Below are positions 36,290 to 46,100 of a stretch of DNA of 64,000 nt, piece after piece. Source of the stretch: Prosthecobacter sp. (lineage in GTDB: Bacteria; Verrucomicrobiota; Verrucomicrobiia; Verrucomicrobiales; Verrucomicrobiaceae); contig NZ_JAGRPF010000147.1 in assembly GCF_020439865.1 (NCBI RefSeq), positions 18,033-82,032 on the forward strand, given 5' to 3'. How positions within the stretch are numbered: position 1 is the first letter of the stretch; each line of letters begins with the position of its first letter. A program made the translations under genes and the position numbers. The notes beneath the pieces are model-generated. The model was not told where the DNA came from. It did no database searches and saw only the letters and a list, made by a program, of their open reading frames with translations.

Positions 36290-37603
36290 ATGCGCTCCCT
36301 GCTTCTCCTCTTTGCCTGCGCCTCTCTCCATGCCGATGACTGGCCGCAGTGGCTCGGTCCGAATCGTGACAGTGTCTGGCGTGAGTCTGGCATTATCGGC
36401 ACTTTTCCTGACGGTGGACCGAAGGTGCTCTGGCGCGTCAAGATCGGCGGTGGTTACACCGGACCGGCAGTCGCGAACGGCAAAGTCTATCTCATGGACC
36501 GTCAGGTGGCGGTGAACACACGGGCACCAGGCAATGCGTTTTCCCGTGGTCTCATTGCCGGCACGGAGCGCGTGCTTTGCCTCGAAGAGAAAACCGGTGC
36601 GCTGCAGTGGGAACATCGCTACGACTGCACCTACACCATGAGTTACTCGACCGGCCCGCGCTGCACACCGCTGGTGAGCGATGGCAAGGTGTGGACGGTC
36701 GGCGCGGAAGGAAATCTGTTCTGCCTCGATGCCGAAAACGGCAAGGTGCTGTGGTCACACGACTACAAGGCCGACTACGGCGCCCGCACACCGATGTGGG
36801 GCTTCGCCGGTCATCCGCTGCTCGATGGTCAGCGCCTGATCTGCCTCGTCGGCGGTCCGGGATGTGTGGCCATGGCCTTTGACAAGGACAGCGGCAAAGA
36901 ACTCTGGCGATCGCTCGACGCCCGCGAGCCAGGCTACTGTCCACCGACGATGATCGAGCATGGCGGCACGAAGCAGCTCATCCTCTGGCATCCGCAGTCC
37001 GTGAACTCGCTCGATCCCGCCACCGGCAAAATTTTCTGGTCCTGTCCATGGGACGTGCGCGCCGGACTCACGGTGGCCACCCCGCGTCTGTCAGGCGACT
37101 TGCTGCTTTTCAGTTCGTTCTACACGAGTTCGAAATGCTTCAAGCTGAACACCACGAAGCCGACCGCCGAACTGCAATGGGAGGGCAAAAGCTTCAGCGA
37201 AAAGAACACCGACACGCTGCACAGCCTCATCAGCACGCCCTTCATCGAGGACGGTCACATCTACGGTGTGTGCAGCTATGGCCAGCTTCGCTGCCTGAAG
37301 CTCGACACCGGCGAACGCGTGTGGGAAACCTTTGCCGCCACAACCGGTGACAAACCCGTGCGCTGGGCGAACGCCTTCATCATCAAACACGAAGGCCGCT
37401 TCTTTCTCGCCAACGAGCAGGGCGATCTCATCATCGCCAGGCTGTCACCGAAAGGCTACGAAGAGATCAGTCGCGCAAGTATTCTCAAACCCACCACCAC
37501 CGATCCGCGCCGTGCCGTCGTGTGGTCGCATCCTGCCTTCGCGAACCAGTGTGTCTTCATGCGCAACGATGAAGAAATCGTATGCGCGTCGCTCGCTAAA
37601 TAG
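36290..37603 (+). CDS. Exported PQQ-like beta-propeller repeat protein
   Basis: A 437-residue exported protein (signal peptide MRSLLLLFACASLHA) whose mature form begins DDWPQWLGPNRDSVW, the usual N-terminus of verrucomicrobial and planctomycete PQQ-like/quinoprotein propellers. Tryptophan-docking repeats such as GKVLWSHDY, GKELWRSLD and GERVWETF recur. It could be a structural homologue of BamB or an alcohol dehydrogenase-like protein without shown catalysis. The ATG at 36290 is chosen for its signal peptide; one lies ten codons upstream. Confidence 0.85.
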   Translation: MRSLLLLFACASLHADDWPQWLGPNRDSVWRESGIIGTFPDGGPKVLWRVKIGGGYTGPAVANGKVYLMDRQVAVNTRAPGNAFSRGLIAGTERVLCLEEKTGALQWEHRYDCTYTMSYSTGPRCTPLVSDGKVWTVGAEGNLFCLDAENGKVLWSHDYKADYGARTPMWGFAGHPLLDGQRLICLVGGPGCVAMAFDKDSGKELWRSLDAREPGYCPPTMIEHGGTKQLILWHPQSVNSLDPATGKIFWSCPWDVRAGLTVATPRLSGDLLLFSSFYTSSKCFKLNTTKPTAELQWEGKSFSEKNTDTLHSLISTPFIEDGHIYGVCSYGQLRCLKLDTGERVWETFAATTGDKPVRWANAFIIKHEGRFFLANEQGDLIIARLSPKGYEEISRASILKPTTTDPRRAVVWSHPAFANQCVFMRNDEEIVCASLAK

Positions 37604-37610
37604 CCTTCGC

Positions 37611-38729
37611 CTAACCTGCGACTCCCAGCTTCCGCAAGATGAACTCCTCGCAGATGCGGTAGTACAGACCCATCGACTCGATATCGATCCATTCGTCGAG
37701 TCCGTGCAGATTCCCCACCAGCGGACGGGAAAGCACGACCGGAATGCCAAACTGCGCGATGAAGCGCGCGTCGCTGCCGCCGGAAGCGCGCACGAGCCGC
37801 ACGGCTTCGCCGGTGAGGTCCTCGGTCACCTGCAGGTAGAGCGGATCCGGGGCGAGGTGAGTGGACTCGGCGCCCATGGTGCACTCAACATGAATCTCCG
37901 GCCCAGCAACCTCGCGAACCAGCGCCAGCAGCGATTCACGCGTATGCGGTGGTGGGAAGCGCAGATCAATGAACGCCTCCGCCTCGCCGGGAATGCAGTT
38001 GATGGTCTGGTTCGCCGTCTGAAGGATCGTCGGCACGCAGGTAGGATACCAGTGATCGTTGCTGTCGGTCGTCTTGAGCGTTTCGAAGTGATCGCACAGT
38101 CGCTGAATCCCTCGAACAAGCGTGGTGAGCGCATTGGCCGCCAGCCAGGGGCGCGCGGCATGGCTCTCTCGTCCTTGCGCGCTGAGCTTGAGATGCAGGA
38201 TGCCCTTTTCCGCCACGGTCACGTCGTGAATCGATCCGCCGTCCGGCACGATGGCGAGTCCGCAGCGCAGACCAATGTCTTCAAACAGATGACGCACGCC
38301 GTTCTCGCCGCCACGTTCCTCATCCGAGGTGTAGGCAAGTCCGACCGACAGCCCCGGATGACGGCGTTGCAGATCGCGAAACAATTCCAGCATGATCGCG
38401 CCCTGTCCCTTCATGTCGCCGGAACCCGGGCCGTAGATACGACCGTCCGCCAAGCGTGAGGTGTAGGCTTCGGGATGTGGATGCTCGATGACATCGAGAT
38501 GCGCCACCATGAGGATGCCCGGCCTTTCAACGCCCTGCGGCATCACCGTCATCGAGACAAATCCCTCGCTTTGATACTCGCGAATCTGGATGCCCGGCAG
38601 TGACTCGAGGTGATTGCGCAGCAGCGTGAAGCAGCGCGCCCGTTCCTCCGGCCGGCTCTCGGTGCTGGGAATGACAATGAGATCACGTGTGAGGGTGACG
38701 AGGCGGTCGATCGGAGGTGAGGAAGGCAT
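37611..38729 (-). CDS. M20-family metallopeptidase (ArgE/DapE/ACY1-like)
   Basis: A 372-residue cytoplasmic di-zinc hydrolase. Ligand motifs are HLD (His77, Asp79), GSGDMKGQG (Asp105) and the catalytic/metal pair EE at 137-138 in TSDEERGG. The dimerisation lid is in the middle. It deacylates an N-acyl amino acid or splits a dipeptide; the substrate is not readable. It starts 21 bases after the ATP-grasp gene ends, so the two form an operon. Confidence 0.9.
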   Translation of the reverse strand: MPSSPPIDRLVTLTRDLIVIPSTESRPEERARCFTLLRNHLESLPGIQIREYQSEGFVSMTVMPQGVERPGILMVAHLDVIEHPHPEAYTSRLADGRIYGPGSGDMKGQGAIMLELFRDLQRRHPGLSVGLAYTSDEERGGENGVRHLFEDIGLRCGLAIVPDGGSIHDVTVAEKGILHLKLSAQGRESHAARPWLAANALTTLVRGIQRLCDHFETLKTTDSNDHWYPTCVPTILQTANQTINCIPGEAEAFIDLRFPPPHTRESLLALVREVAGPEIHVECTMGAESTHLAPDPLYLQVTEDLTGEAVRLVRASGGSDARFIAQFGIPVVLSRPLVGNLHGLDEWIDIESMGLYYRICEEFILRKLGVAG

Positions 38730-38750
38730 GAAAGTCGTAAAACGGGAGGA

Positions 38751-40160
38751 TCATTCCTGAATGTAATCCCAGTCGATGGGCAGATGCTGTTCCGTGCGTC
38801 GCAGCAGTTCTTCGCAGTCTTGGAGAACCGGGCCGATGCAGAGGAACTGGCCTTTTTCGACGAGGCCGGGTTCGCTGAGATTGAAATTCAGCGGCACCAC
38901 GCCGCGCTCCATTCCAGGGTGAAACAAGTCGCCGCTCTTCGCCAGCAACTGCAGCACGACACTGCCCGGCACGGGTCGTTTCATCAGCAGATTGCGCATC
39001 AGCCACGCACCACGTGGAAGGAAATGCCGCGCCAGCATCGAAGGATAGGTGGCACCCGTCAGCCGTGCATTGATTTCACAAACATGCGCCCGAAACGCGC
39101 CCGGTTCATCAAGCACCGCCACGAGGAAGTCCACGCTCGCCGTGCCGCGATACCCCTGCGCATGCAGCCACCGGCCGGCGATGCCCGCTTGATGAAACAA
39201 CTCCTCGGCCAGGCCTGGCAAGGCATCCAGATAGGGCGGTGGTGACTCATTCCCCTCATGCACGCTTTCATGGCTGAGGATCTGTTCGGTCAGGTCGTAG
39301 AGATACACGGCCTCGTCATCGAGGAACATCTGTACGCTCGGGCTGTGGATGCATGCGATGCCGTCGCGCCCGGTCTCCAGCCAGCCCTGCACCATGGCCG
39401 GTCCTTCGTGGAAAAAAGAATCCGGCACGAGCACGCCGGTTTCTGAGGTGGCGAGCTTCATCAAGCCGACCCCCGAGGCGCCGATCTGCGCCTTGATCAC
39501 CGCACGCGGGTAACCACATCGCGCGAGCGTTTCGAGTGCGCCGCCCACTTCACCGGGGTGCGCGACGATTTCGGTGTCGAACACCGGCAGCTTCTCGCTC
39601 TCAAGATGCTGATGCAGCAGGAACTTGTTGTTGCCGCGCCGGCTGCCTTCACTGGTGGACAGCGTTCGCCTTCCCAGCCTCCTGGCGATGCGTTCCAAAA
39701 TGGCATCTGTCACGAAGCCATCCAGCAATGGCGCGTCATGCGCGATGAGCTTGGTCATCAACTCCGGTGACGGCAGCGCTTCACCACGTTCCAGCGCCTG
39801 ACCGAGGTCTTCGTATTCGCGATGGCTCAACACGTGCAAATCCGGCAGCCTCAAACCCAGATCGTTGCTGAAGTAGCTGCACAAGGAAGGATCCGGCCTG
39901 CTCTCCAACACCACCGCATTTCGCTCTCCGCGATAGAGCAAGCCCATCACCGGCACGAGCCGCGCTCCGTAAGACTCCGCATGGGTAAAGTCATGCCGCA
40001 ACGTCTCCATCTGCGCTTCGTTGCCGAAAAACATGCTCTGCACGTTGGTGAAAAAGATCGCATCACGTCCGGCCCACAGCCGTGGCGTGTATCCCTGCGT
40101 CTGGATCACCAGCGGCCCGCCTGGCAATGGCTCATGAGCATGCGTATCTGATGAGGTCAT
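38751..40160 (-). CDS. ATP-grasp ligase of the PGM1-like peptide-ligase type
   Basis: A 469-residue cytoplasmic protein. The N-terminal third looks like a pre-ATP-grasp domain; the ATP-grasp core runs from about 170 to 385, with NNKFLLHQHLE, AVIKAQIGASGVGLMKL (phosphate-binding loop), and VCEINARLTGATYPSML (metal-binding Glu/Asn). The C-terminal region resembles that of PGM1, the peptide ligase of pheganomycin synthesis. It is inferred to join a carboxylate to an amine, possibly making a dipeptide or N-acyl amino acid. It shares an operon with an M20 hydrolase that could split such a product. Confidence 0.75.
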   Translation of the reverse strand: MTSSDTHAHEPLPGGPLVIQTQGYTPRLWAGRDAIFFTNVQSMFFGNEAQMETLRHDFTHAESYGARLVPVMGLLYRGERNAVVLESRPDPSLCSYFSNDLGLRLPDLHVLSHREYEDLGQALERGEALPSPELMTKLIAHDAPLLDGFVTDAILERIARRLGRRTLSTSEGSRRGNNKFLLHQHLESEKLPVFDTEIVAHPGEVGGALETLARCGYPRAVIKAQIGASGVGLMKLATSETGVLVPDSFFHEGPAMVQGWLETGRDGIACIHSPSVQMFLDDEAVYLYDLTEQILSHESVHEGNESPPPYLDALPGLAEELFHQAGIAGRWLHAQGYRGTASVDFLVAVLDEPGAFRAHVCEINARLTGATYPSMLARHFLPRGAWLMRNLLMKRPVPGSVVLQLLAKSGDLFHPGMERGVVPLNFNLSEPGLVEKGQFLCIGPVLQDCEELLRRTEQHLPIDWDYIQE

Positions 40161-40247
40161 GGCTGTCTAAAGCATAGCCTCTTACGGACGCGAAGTCATC
40201 ACCTCCGGCTGTGTATTTCCGATCTCATATTGAACGCAACCAGCGCG

Positions 40248-42449
40248 CTACATCCCCTTTGGCATCCACGCATCCAGTTTGCTCACTTCCGCCTTTGCGG
40301 ACGAGCTTACCGGAATGCCCCACGCATCAAAGAAGGGGCCGAGATTCTTGTTCGTGATCTTCGAGTAACGAACGAGGAACTGGTCGCGGCGTTCGTCGTC
40401 GCCCTTGGGGGCGGGGCCGAAGCTGGGATCAGCGAAGCTGTAGAGGTACTTGCGCCAGCTTTCCCAGCCGAACTCCTGCATGAGCTGGATGTAAGTCGTG
40501 AGAGCGGTGAAGGGCTCGCTCTTCCACACCTGCCACTTGTTCGATGCCTTCTTGATCTTCTGGATGTGCTCTTTCCGCGACTCCTCGCTGATCGCCCCGT
40601 GGCCGATGAGCCAGTCCTTCATCAGAACCTCGTAGTAGCAGTACATGCCGATCACGTTGTTCGTGACCTCGCCCGTGCCGTCGAAAGTGAAGTCGCCGCG
40701 CTGATGGTTGTGGCCGATCTCATGGTAGAAGCCCCAGCCGGGAAATTTGATCTTGTTGAGCGTGACCATCTCAGGCCCGGCACTGGTCGGGATCATGATC
40801 GGATAACCGCTGTGCATGTAGCCGGCGCTGATCTGCACGTCGGCGACAATGCGCTCGGGACGTTTGCGCTCGGCGGTTTGGTTCGTGATGTCGTCCTGCG
40901 CCTCGACAACCTTCTTCCAGAACTCCATGAGTTCGGTGGGATTGTTCACCGTGCGCGCCACCTCCGTCGGGCAGCTCACGATCATCTTGTCGCAGGCGAG
41001 TTCGGCCCAGGGGGCTGGTCGCATGCGGATTTCCTTCCACTTCGCATCGTCATCCTGCCCGAGCACGAACAGCGGCGCGGGGATGGCGTTTTGAATCGTC
41101 ACGGTGAAGGGCTCGTCGTCCTTCGCACGGCCCGGAACTTCGATGTAGATCAATCCACCGAATGCGGAGGCCGTTTTGGTTGTTCCAGCGGCCAACGTGT
41201 CGCTGCGTGTGATGTCAGGAGCACGCTGCCATTTGTCGAGATGGTAAAGCGTGTCGCTGTGGCAGCCGATGCGCACGGCGTAACCTTTGTCGGCATACTT
41301 CTCCGGTAACGTCACAATGATGATCTCACCTGCGGCGGCATAGAGACCGGTGCTGGTCCAACCGGGAATGCTCGGCGTCACTTTGACCTCGCCCGTTGTG
41401 CGCGGGGCGTCCTTCGGAGCATCGCCTGGGAATTCGACATGCGCCGGATGCGCCTTGATGCCTTCGGCGCCTGCGAGACGCAGCATGCGCGTCTCCATGC
41501 CAAGACGCAGACGCGCTGCGGCGTGCTGCGTGTCGGTGAGCGGTGCTTGTTTGGTTGGAACAGGCGCATCAGAGCCAGCGTTGCCGAGCGCGGCGGCCAC
41601 GGCGTTCTTCAAGTTGCTTCGATCTGGCGGTTGCGCGGCCATGGCGATTTGAATCGCGTTCATACCCTGTTTCATCTGCTCCGCGGTGAGCGCCGGTCCG
41701 CCTTCGCGCTGCTTCTTGATCGCGCTGATGGCGTCGGAGGCGTTCATGAACGGTGAGAGTTCGGAGCGTGCTTCAAAGGTGCGCAACTGATCGAAGGCGC
41801 TCATGTCCGTGATCGCAATGCCCGCAGGCATCAGCGCCTGATTCACGCCGTGCGAGAGAGCCAGGTCCTTGCCCCCGCTTGTTTGTCCAAACGCCCAGCC
41901 GGTCATGCCGCCGATGAATCCGCCTCCGCCTTGGATGTAATCCGCAATTGCGGCTCCTTCCTCCGCGCTGGTGACGCCCTGTATGTTGATGATGACGACG
42001 TCGTAGTCGCCGAGGCTCTTCTTGTCCACAGTGGTAAAGCTCTCCGCATTGAAACCGCGCTGTTTGTAGAAGTTCACCGCGTTCACGCCTTTCAGGCCAA
42101 CGCGAGGCTTCTCCTTGTTGCCGACCCACTTCACGCAGTTCTCCATGAGCTTCGCGTGGTCGCCGCCCTCGCCGCCATTCAAGTAGCTGTTGTGTCCAAA
42201 GAGGATGAAACGTCCTTTTTGAAAACCCGCCGCCGCCGCAACAGCGATCTCCACGCCGTCCTTGTCCGGTGCAGACAGAATAGGAAAGGCGATCTGTCCC
42301 CAGATGCCAATCGGCCCAGGCGCACCCGATTTCGGAACGGACTTGACGCCTTCGAGAATCTTGGCGCGTTCCGCATTCACGAGTGCAGGCGGCATCTGCG
42401 CCTGAGCGACGGCACAAAACAGGAGGGACAGGAGGATGGTTGGCTTCAT
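40248..42449 (-). CDS. M60-family metallopeptidase with GATase/ThuA-like N-terminal domain
   Basis: A 733-residue exported protein. It has a signal peptide (1-17), an alpha/beta domain to about 235 with YDVVIINIQG and a GGGGFIGGMTGWAFG segment, a helical linker, a jelly-roll region, and an M60 (enhancin/mucinase) peptidase domain with HEIGHNHQ, zinc ligands His576 and His580. The arrangement is reminiscent of TCAF/FAM115-type proteins. M60 enzymes cut O-glycosylated proteins such as mucins. The XRE-cupin regulator ends 19 bases upstream on the same strand. Confidence 0.88.
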   Translation of the reverse strand: MKPTILLSLLFCAVAQAQMPPALVNAERAKILEGVKSVPKSGAPGPIGIWGQIAFPILSAPDKDGVEIAVAAAAGFQKGRFILFGHNSYLNGGEGGDHAKLMENCVKWVGNKEKPRVGLKGVNAVNFYKQRGFNAESFTTVDKKSLGDYDVVIINIQGVTSAEEGAAIADYIQGGGGFIGGMTGWAFGQTSGGKDLALSHGVNQALMPAGIAITDMSAFDQLRTFEARSELSPFMNASDAISAIKKQREGGPALTAEQMKQGMNAIQIAMAAQPPDRSNLKNAVAAALGNAGSDAPVPTKQAPLTDTQHAAARLRLGMETRMLRLAGAEGIKAHPAHVEFPGDAPKDAPRTTGEVKVTPSIPGWTSTGLYAAAGEIIIVTLPEKYADKGYAVRIGCHSDTLYHLDKWQRAPDITRSDTLAAGTTKTASAFGGLIYIEVPGRAKDDEPFTVTIQNAIPAPLFVLGQDDDAKWKEIRMRPAPWAELACDKMIVSCPTEVARTVNNPTELMEFWKKVVEAQDDITNQTAERKRPERIVADVQISAGYMHSGYPIMIPTSAGPEMVTLNKIKFPGWGFYHEIGHNHQRGDFTFDGTGEVTNNVIGMYCYYEVLMKDWLIGHGAISEESRKEHIQKIKKASNKWQVWKSEPFTALTTYIQLMQEFGWESWRKYLYSFADPSFGPAPKGDDERRDQFLVRYSKITNKNLGPFFDAWGIPVSSSAKAEVSKLDAWMPKGM

Positions 42450-42467
42450 GGTTGGGTTGGAAAATCT

Positions 42468-43067
42468 TCAGCGATAAATCACGACCAAGAATACCAGCGC
42501 GTCGGCCTTGCCGGTGTTCACGATGGCATGCGGCACGTCGGCGCGGTAGGTGCCGGAGTCGCCTTTGCCGAGTTCTTCGATGTCCTGATCGGATTCGATT
42601 CGGACGCTGCCTTCCTCGACGGTCAGGAACTCACGCGTGCCTTCAAAGTGCGGCTGGCTGCGCAGTGCCCCGCCAACTCTCAAGGACAGTTCATAAAACT
42701 CGACGTCCTTCTCCAGATTCAGCGGAGAGAGCGTGCGGATCTCGCACTGCTTGTCGCTGCGATAGACCTGGGCGCGGTCGTTGGCACGAATGACCTGGAT
42801 TTTCGACGCGCTGGTCTCCGCGCTTTCGATCAACTCCTGCAGCGTCATCCCGAAGGCACGGGCGATGCGGAAAGTCACGGTCAGCGTCGGATTGGCCTTC
42901 TCGCGTTCGATTTCACTGAGCATCGACCGGCTGACGCCGCTGGCGGTGGCCAGTTCCTCCAGCGACCAGCCGCGATCCCCGCGCAGCTTCTTCACGCGCT
43001 TGCCGAGGTTCTCATTGATGGCCTCGGGACTGGTTTCGACGGGGACGGCTTTGCGTTTGGCGGGCAT
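42468..43067 (-). CDS. XRE-family regulator with C-terminal cupin domain
   Basis: A 199-residue transcription regulator. The helix-turn-helix lies at about 18-72 (GWSLEELATASGVSRSMLSEIE) and a cupin_2 sensing domain at about 110-195. This class often controls amino-acid, polyamine or sulfur metabolism. It is divergent from metH, with 113 bases between, and 19 bases upstream of the M60 gene, so it could control either; neither is proven. Confidence 0.88.
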   Translation of the reverse strand: MPAKRKAVPVETSPEAINENLGKRVKKLRGDRGWSLEELATASGVSRSMLSEIEREKANPTLTVTFRIARAFGMTLQELIESAETSASKIQVIRANDRAQVYRSDKQCEIRTLSPLNLEKDVEFYELSLRVGGALRSQPHFEGTREFLTVEEGSVRIESDQDIEELGKGDSGTYRADVPHAIVNTGKADALVFLVVIYR

Positions 43068-43180
43068 GGGTGTCGATATAACGGAGTTTTGTCCTGTAAA
43101 TTAGAATTATCATCACATGCTCAAATCATGATGCGTTGATATGAAGGTTGACCCACCCAGCGAGAGGGGTAGTTTCGGCC

Positions 43181-46100
43181 ATGCCTTCCCGCCCGAATTG
43201 CCGTCCAGAACTCGAAGCCGCCATGCGCCAGCGCATCCTCGTGATCGATGGTGCCATGGGGACGACGATTCGCGGCTACAAGGAGAAGGGCATGCTGGAT
43301 GAAGCTTCGGCTCGTGGAGAGCGATTCCGTGACAACGAGAAGGACATCCTCAACAACGGCGACATCCTCTCGATCACCCGTCCGGACATCATCGAGGACA
43401 TCCATCGCCGCTTCCTTGAAGCCGGGGCGGATATCATCGAAACGAACACGTTTTCGGCGACGAGCATCGCGCAGGCGGAATTCTTCCGCGAAGGCAAGAA
43501 GAACCCCGAATTTTTCCAGGGTATCATCGAGGACAAGTTCCTCAACGACCTCGCCTGGGAGATCAATGTCGAGTCGGCCAGACAGTGCCGCAAATGGGCG
43601 GACATCGTCGCCGAGCAGACGGGACGGAAACGCTACGTCGCCGGAGCCATCGGGCCGCTCACGGTGTCGCTCTCGCAGTTTCCGGATCTGAGCGATCTGA
43701 GTTTCCGCTACGTGACGTTCGATCAGGTGAAGCAGGCGTACAAGCATCAGATCCGCGCCCTCATCGCCGGTGGCGTGGACACGCTGCTGGTGGAAACGAT
43801 TTTTGATTCGTTGAATGCGAAGACGGCGCTCGTGGCGATCCGCGAGGTGTTTGAAGAGGACCACATTGAACTGCCGGTGCAGATCAGCGCCGCCGTCGGT
43901 CCGGGTGGCGAGACGATGATCTCCGGTCAGGTGACGGAGGCTTACTTGAACGCCATGCGGCATGTGAAGCCGCTCTCGATCGGCCTGAACTGCTCGCTCG
44001 GTCCCGACAAGATGCGGCCCTTCCTCGAAGAATTGTCAGCGAAGGCCGACTGCTTCGTCTCGGCCTATCCGAACGCGGGCATGCCGAACCCGCTTGCGCC
44101 CACCGGCTTCGATTTGCTGCCGCCTGACATGGCGAACTACGCGAAGGACTTCGGCGGCAGTGGCTTCGTGAACATCATGGGCGGCTGCTGCGGCAACACG
44201 CCCGAGCACATTGCTGCCATCGCGAAAGCGGTGGAAGGCCTCGCGCCGCGTGAAGTTCCTGCTGACCCGCATACGATGCGCCTCAGCGGATCGCAGCCCT
44301 TCGTGCTCGACACGCGTGAAGAAAATGCACGTCCGCCTTACCTCATGATCGGCGAACGCACGAACGTGGCCGGTTCGCCGAAATTCGCGAAGCTCATCAA
44401 GGAAAATAAGCTCGAGGAAGCCGTCGCCATCGCGCGTCAGCAGGTCGAAAGCGGCGCGAACGTCATCGACGTCTGCATGGACGAGGGCCTCATCGACGGC
44501 GTGCCGATGATGACGAAGTTCCTGACGCTCCTGCAAACCGAGCCGGAGGTGAACAAGGTGCCCATCATGGTCGATTCCTCGAAGTGGGAAATCATCGAGG
44601 CCGGTCTGAAGTGCCTGCAGGGCAAGGGCATCGTGAACTCGATCTCGCTCAAGGAAGGCGAGGAAAAGTTCAAGGAATACGCCACCAAAATCAAACAGTA
44701 CGGTGCTGCGACGGTGGTCATGGCCTTTGACGAACAGGGCCAGGCGGCGACCTACGACGACAAGATCCGCATCTGCGAGCGCGCGTACCGAATCCTCGTC
44801 GATGAAGTCGGATTCCCGCCGGAGGACATCATCTTCGATCCGAACATCCTCACCGTCGCCACCGGCATCGAGGAGCACAACAATTACGCGCTCGATTTCA
44901 TCAACGCCACGCGCTGGATCAAGCATCATCTGCCGCATGCGAAAGTGAGCGGCGGCGTCAGCAACATCAGCTTCAGCTTCCGCGGCAACAACAAGGTGCG
45001 CGAAGCGATGCACAGCGTGTTCCTGTATCACGCCATCAAGGCGGGCATGGACATGGGCATCGTGAACGCCGGCATGCTCGAAGTTTACGAAGAGATCCCG
45101 CAGGAGATGCTCGTGAAGGTCGAGGACGTCATCCTCAACCGTCGTCCCGACTCCACGGAGATCCTCGTCGATTACGCCGAGCAGTTCAAAGGCCAGGCCG
45201 GCAGCGCGAAGAAGGCCGAGGTCGATCTCAGCTGGCGCAATGAGAGCGTCGAGAAGCGACTCGAGCATGCGCTGCTCAAAGGCATCACCGATTTCATCAA
45301 CGAAGACACCGCCGAAGCTTTGGAAAAACTCGGCAAACCGCTCTCCGTCATCGAAGGCCCGCTCATGGACGGCATGAGTGTCGTCGGCGATCTCTTCGGT
45401 GCCGGCAAAATGTTCCTGCCGCAGGTCGTGAAGAGCGCCCGCGTGATGAAGCAGAGCGTTGCCTACTTGCAACCGTACATGGAGGCCGAAAAGCTTGCCA
45501 ATCCGGCGCAGCGCAGCGCCGGCAAGATCGTCCTCGCCACGGTGAAGGGCGACGTGCACGACATCGGCAAAAACATTGTCGGCATTGTGCTGGCCTGCAA
45601 CGGCTTCGAAGTCACGGACATGGGCGTCATGGTGCCCTGCCAGAAGATTTTGGACAAGGCCGTCGAAATCGGCGCGGATGTCATTGGCCTCAGCGGCCTC
45701 ATCACGCCGTCGCTCGATGAAATGGTGCACGTCGCATCCGAAATGGAACGCCTCGGCTTCAAGCAGCCGCTTTTGATCGGCGGTGCGACCACGAGTGCGG
45801 CGCACACCGCGATCAAGATTGCTCCGAAATACAGCGGTAGCATCGTCCACGTGCTCGACGCCTCCCGCAGCGTGCCGGTCACGACCTCGCTGCTGTCCGA
45901 GGATCAGCGCGCTGACTTCGTGAAGAAGAACGAAGAGCGTCACATCAAACTCCGCGAGGACTATGGCAAGAAAAAGGACCGCCAACTCCTCACGCTCGCC
46001 GAATCACGCGAGAAGGCTTTCACGTGTGACTGGAGCACGCAGGAAATTGCCACGCCGGGATTCACTGGAACGAAGGTTTACGAAGGCACCGACATGGTCG

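Noticed and set aside
43068..43180. Possible riboswitch ahead of metH
   Set aside because: The 113-base leader has a GC-rich ACCCACCCAGCGAGAGGGG stretch but I see no SAM-I, SAM-II or cobalamin core motif, and it also has to hold the divergent regulator's promoter.
44036..45985. 649-codon minus-strand open frame opposite metH
   Set aside because: It lies wholly inside metH and has the His/Asp/Val-rich composition of a reverse-strand shadow.
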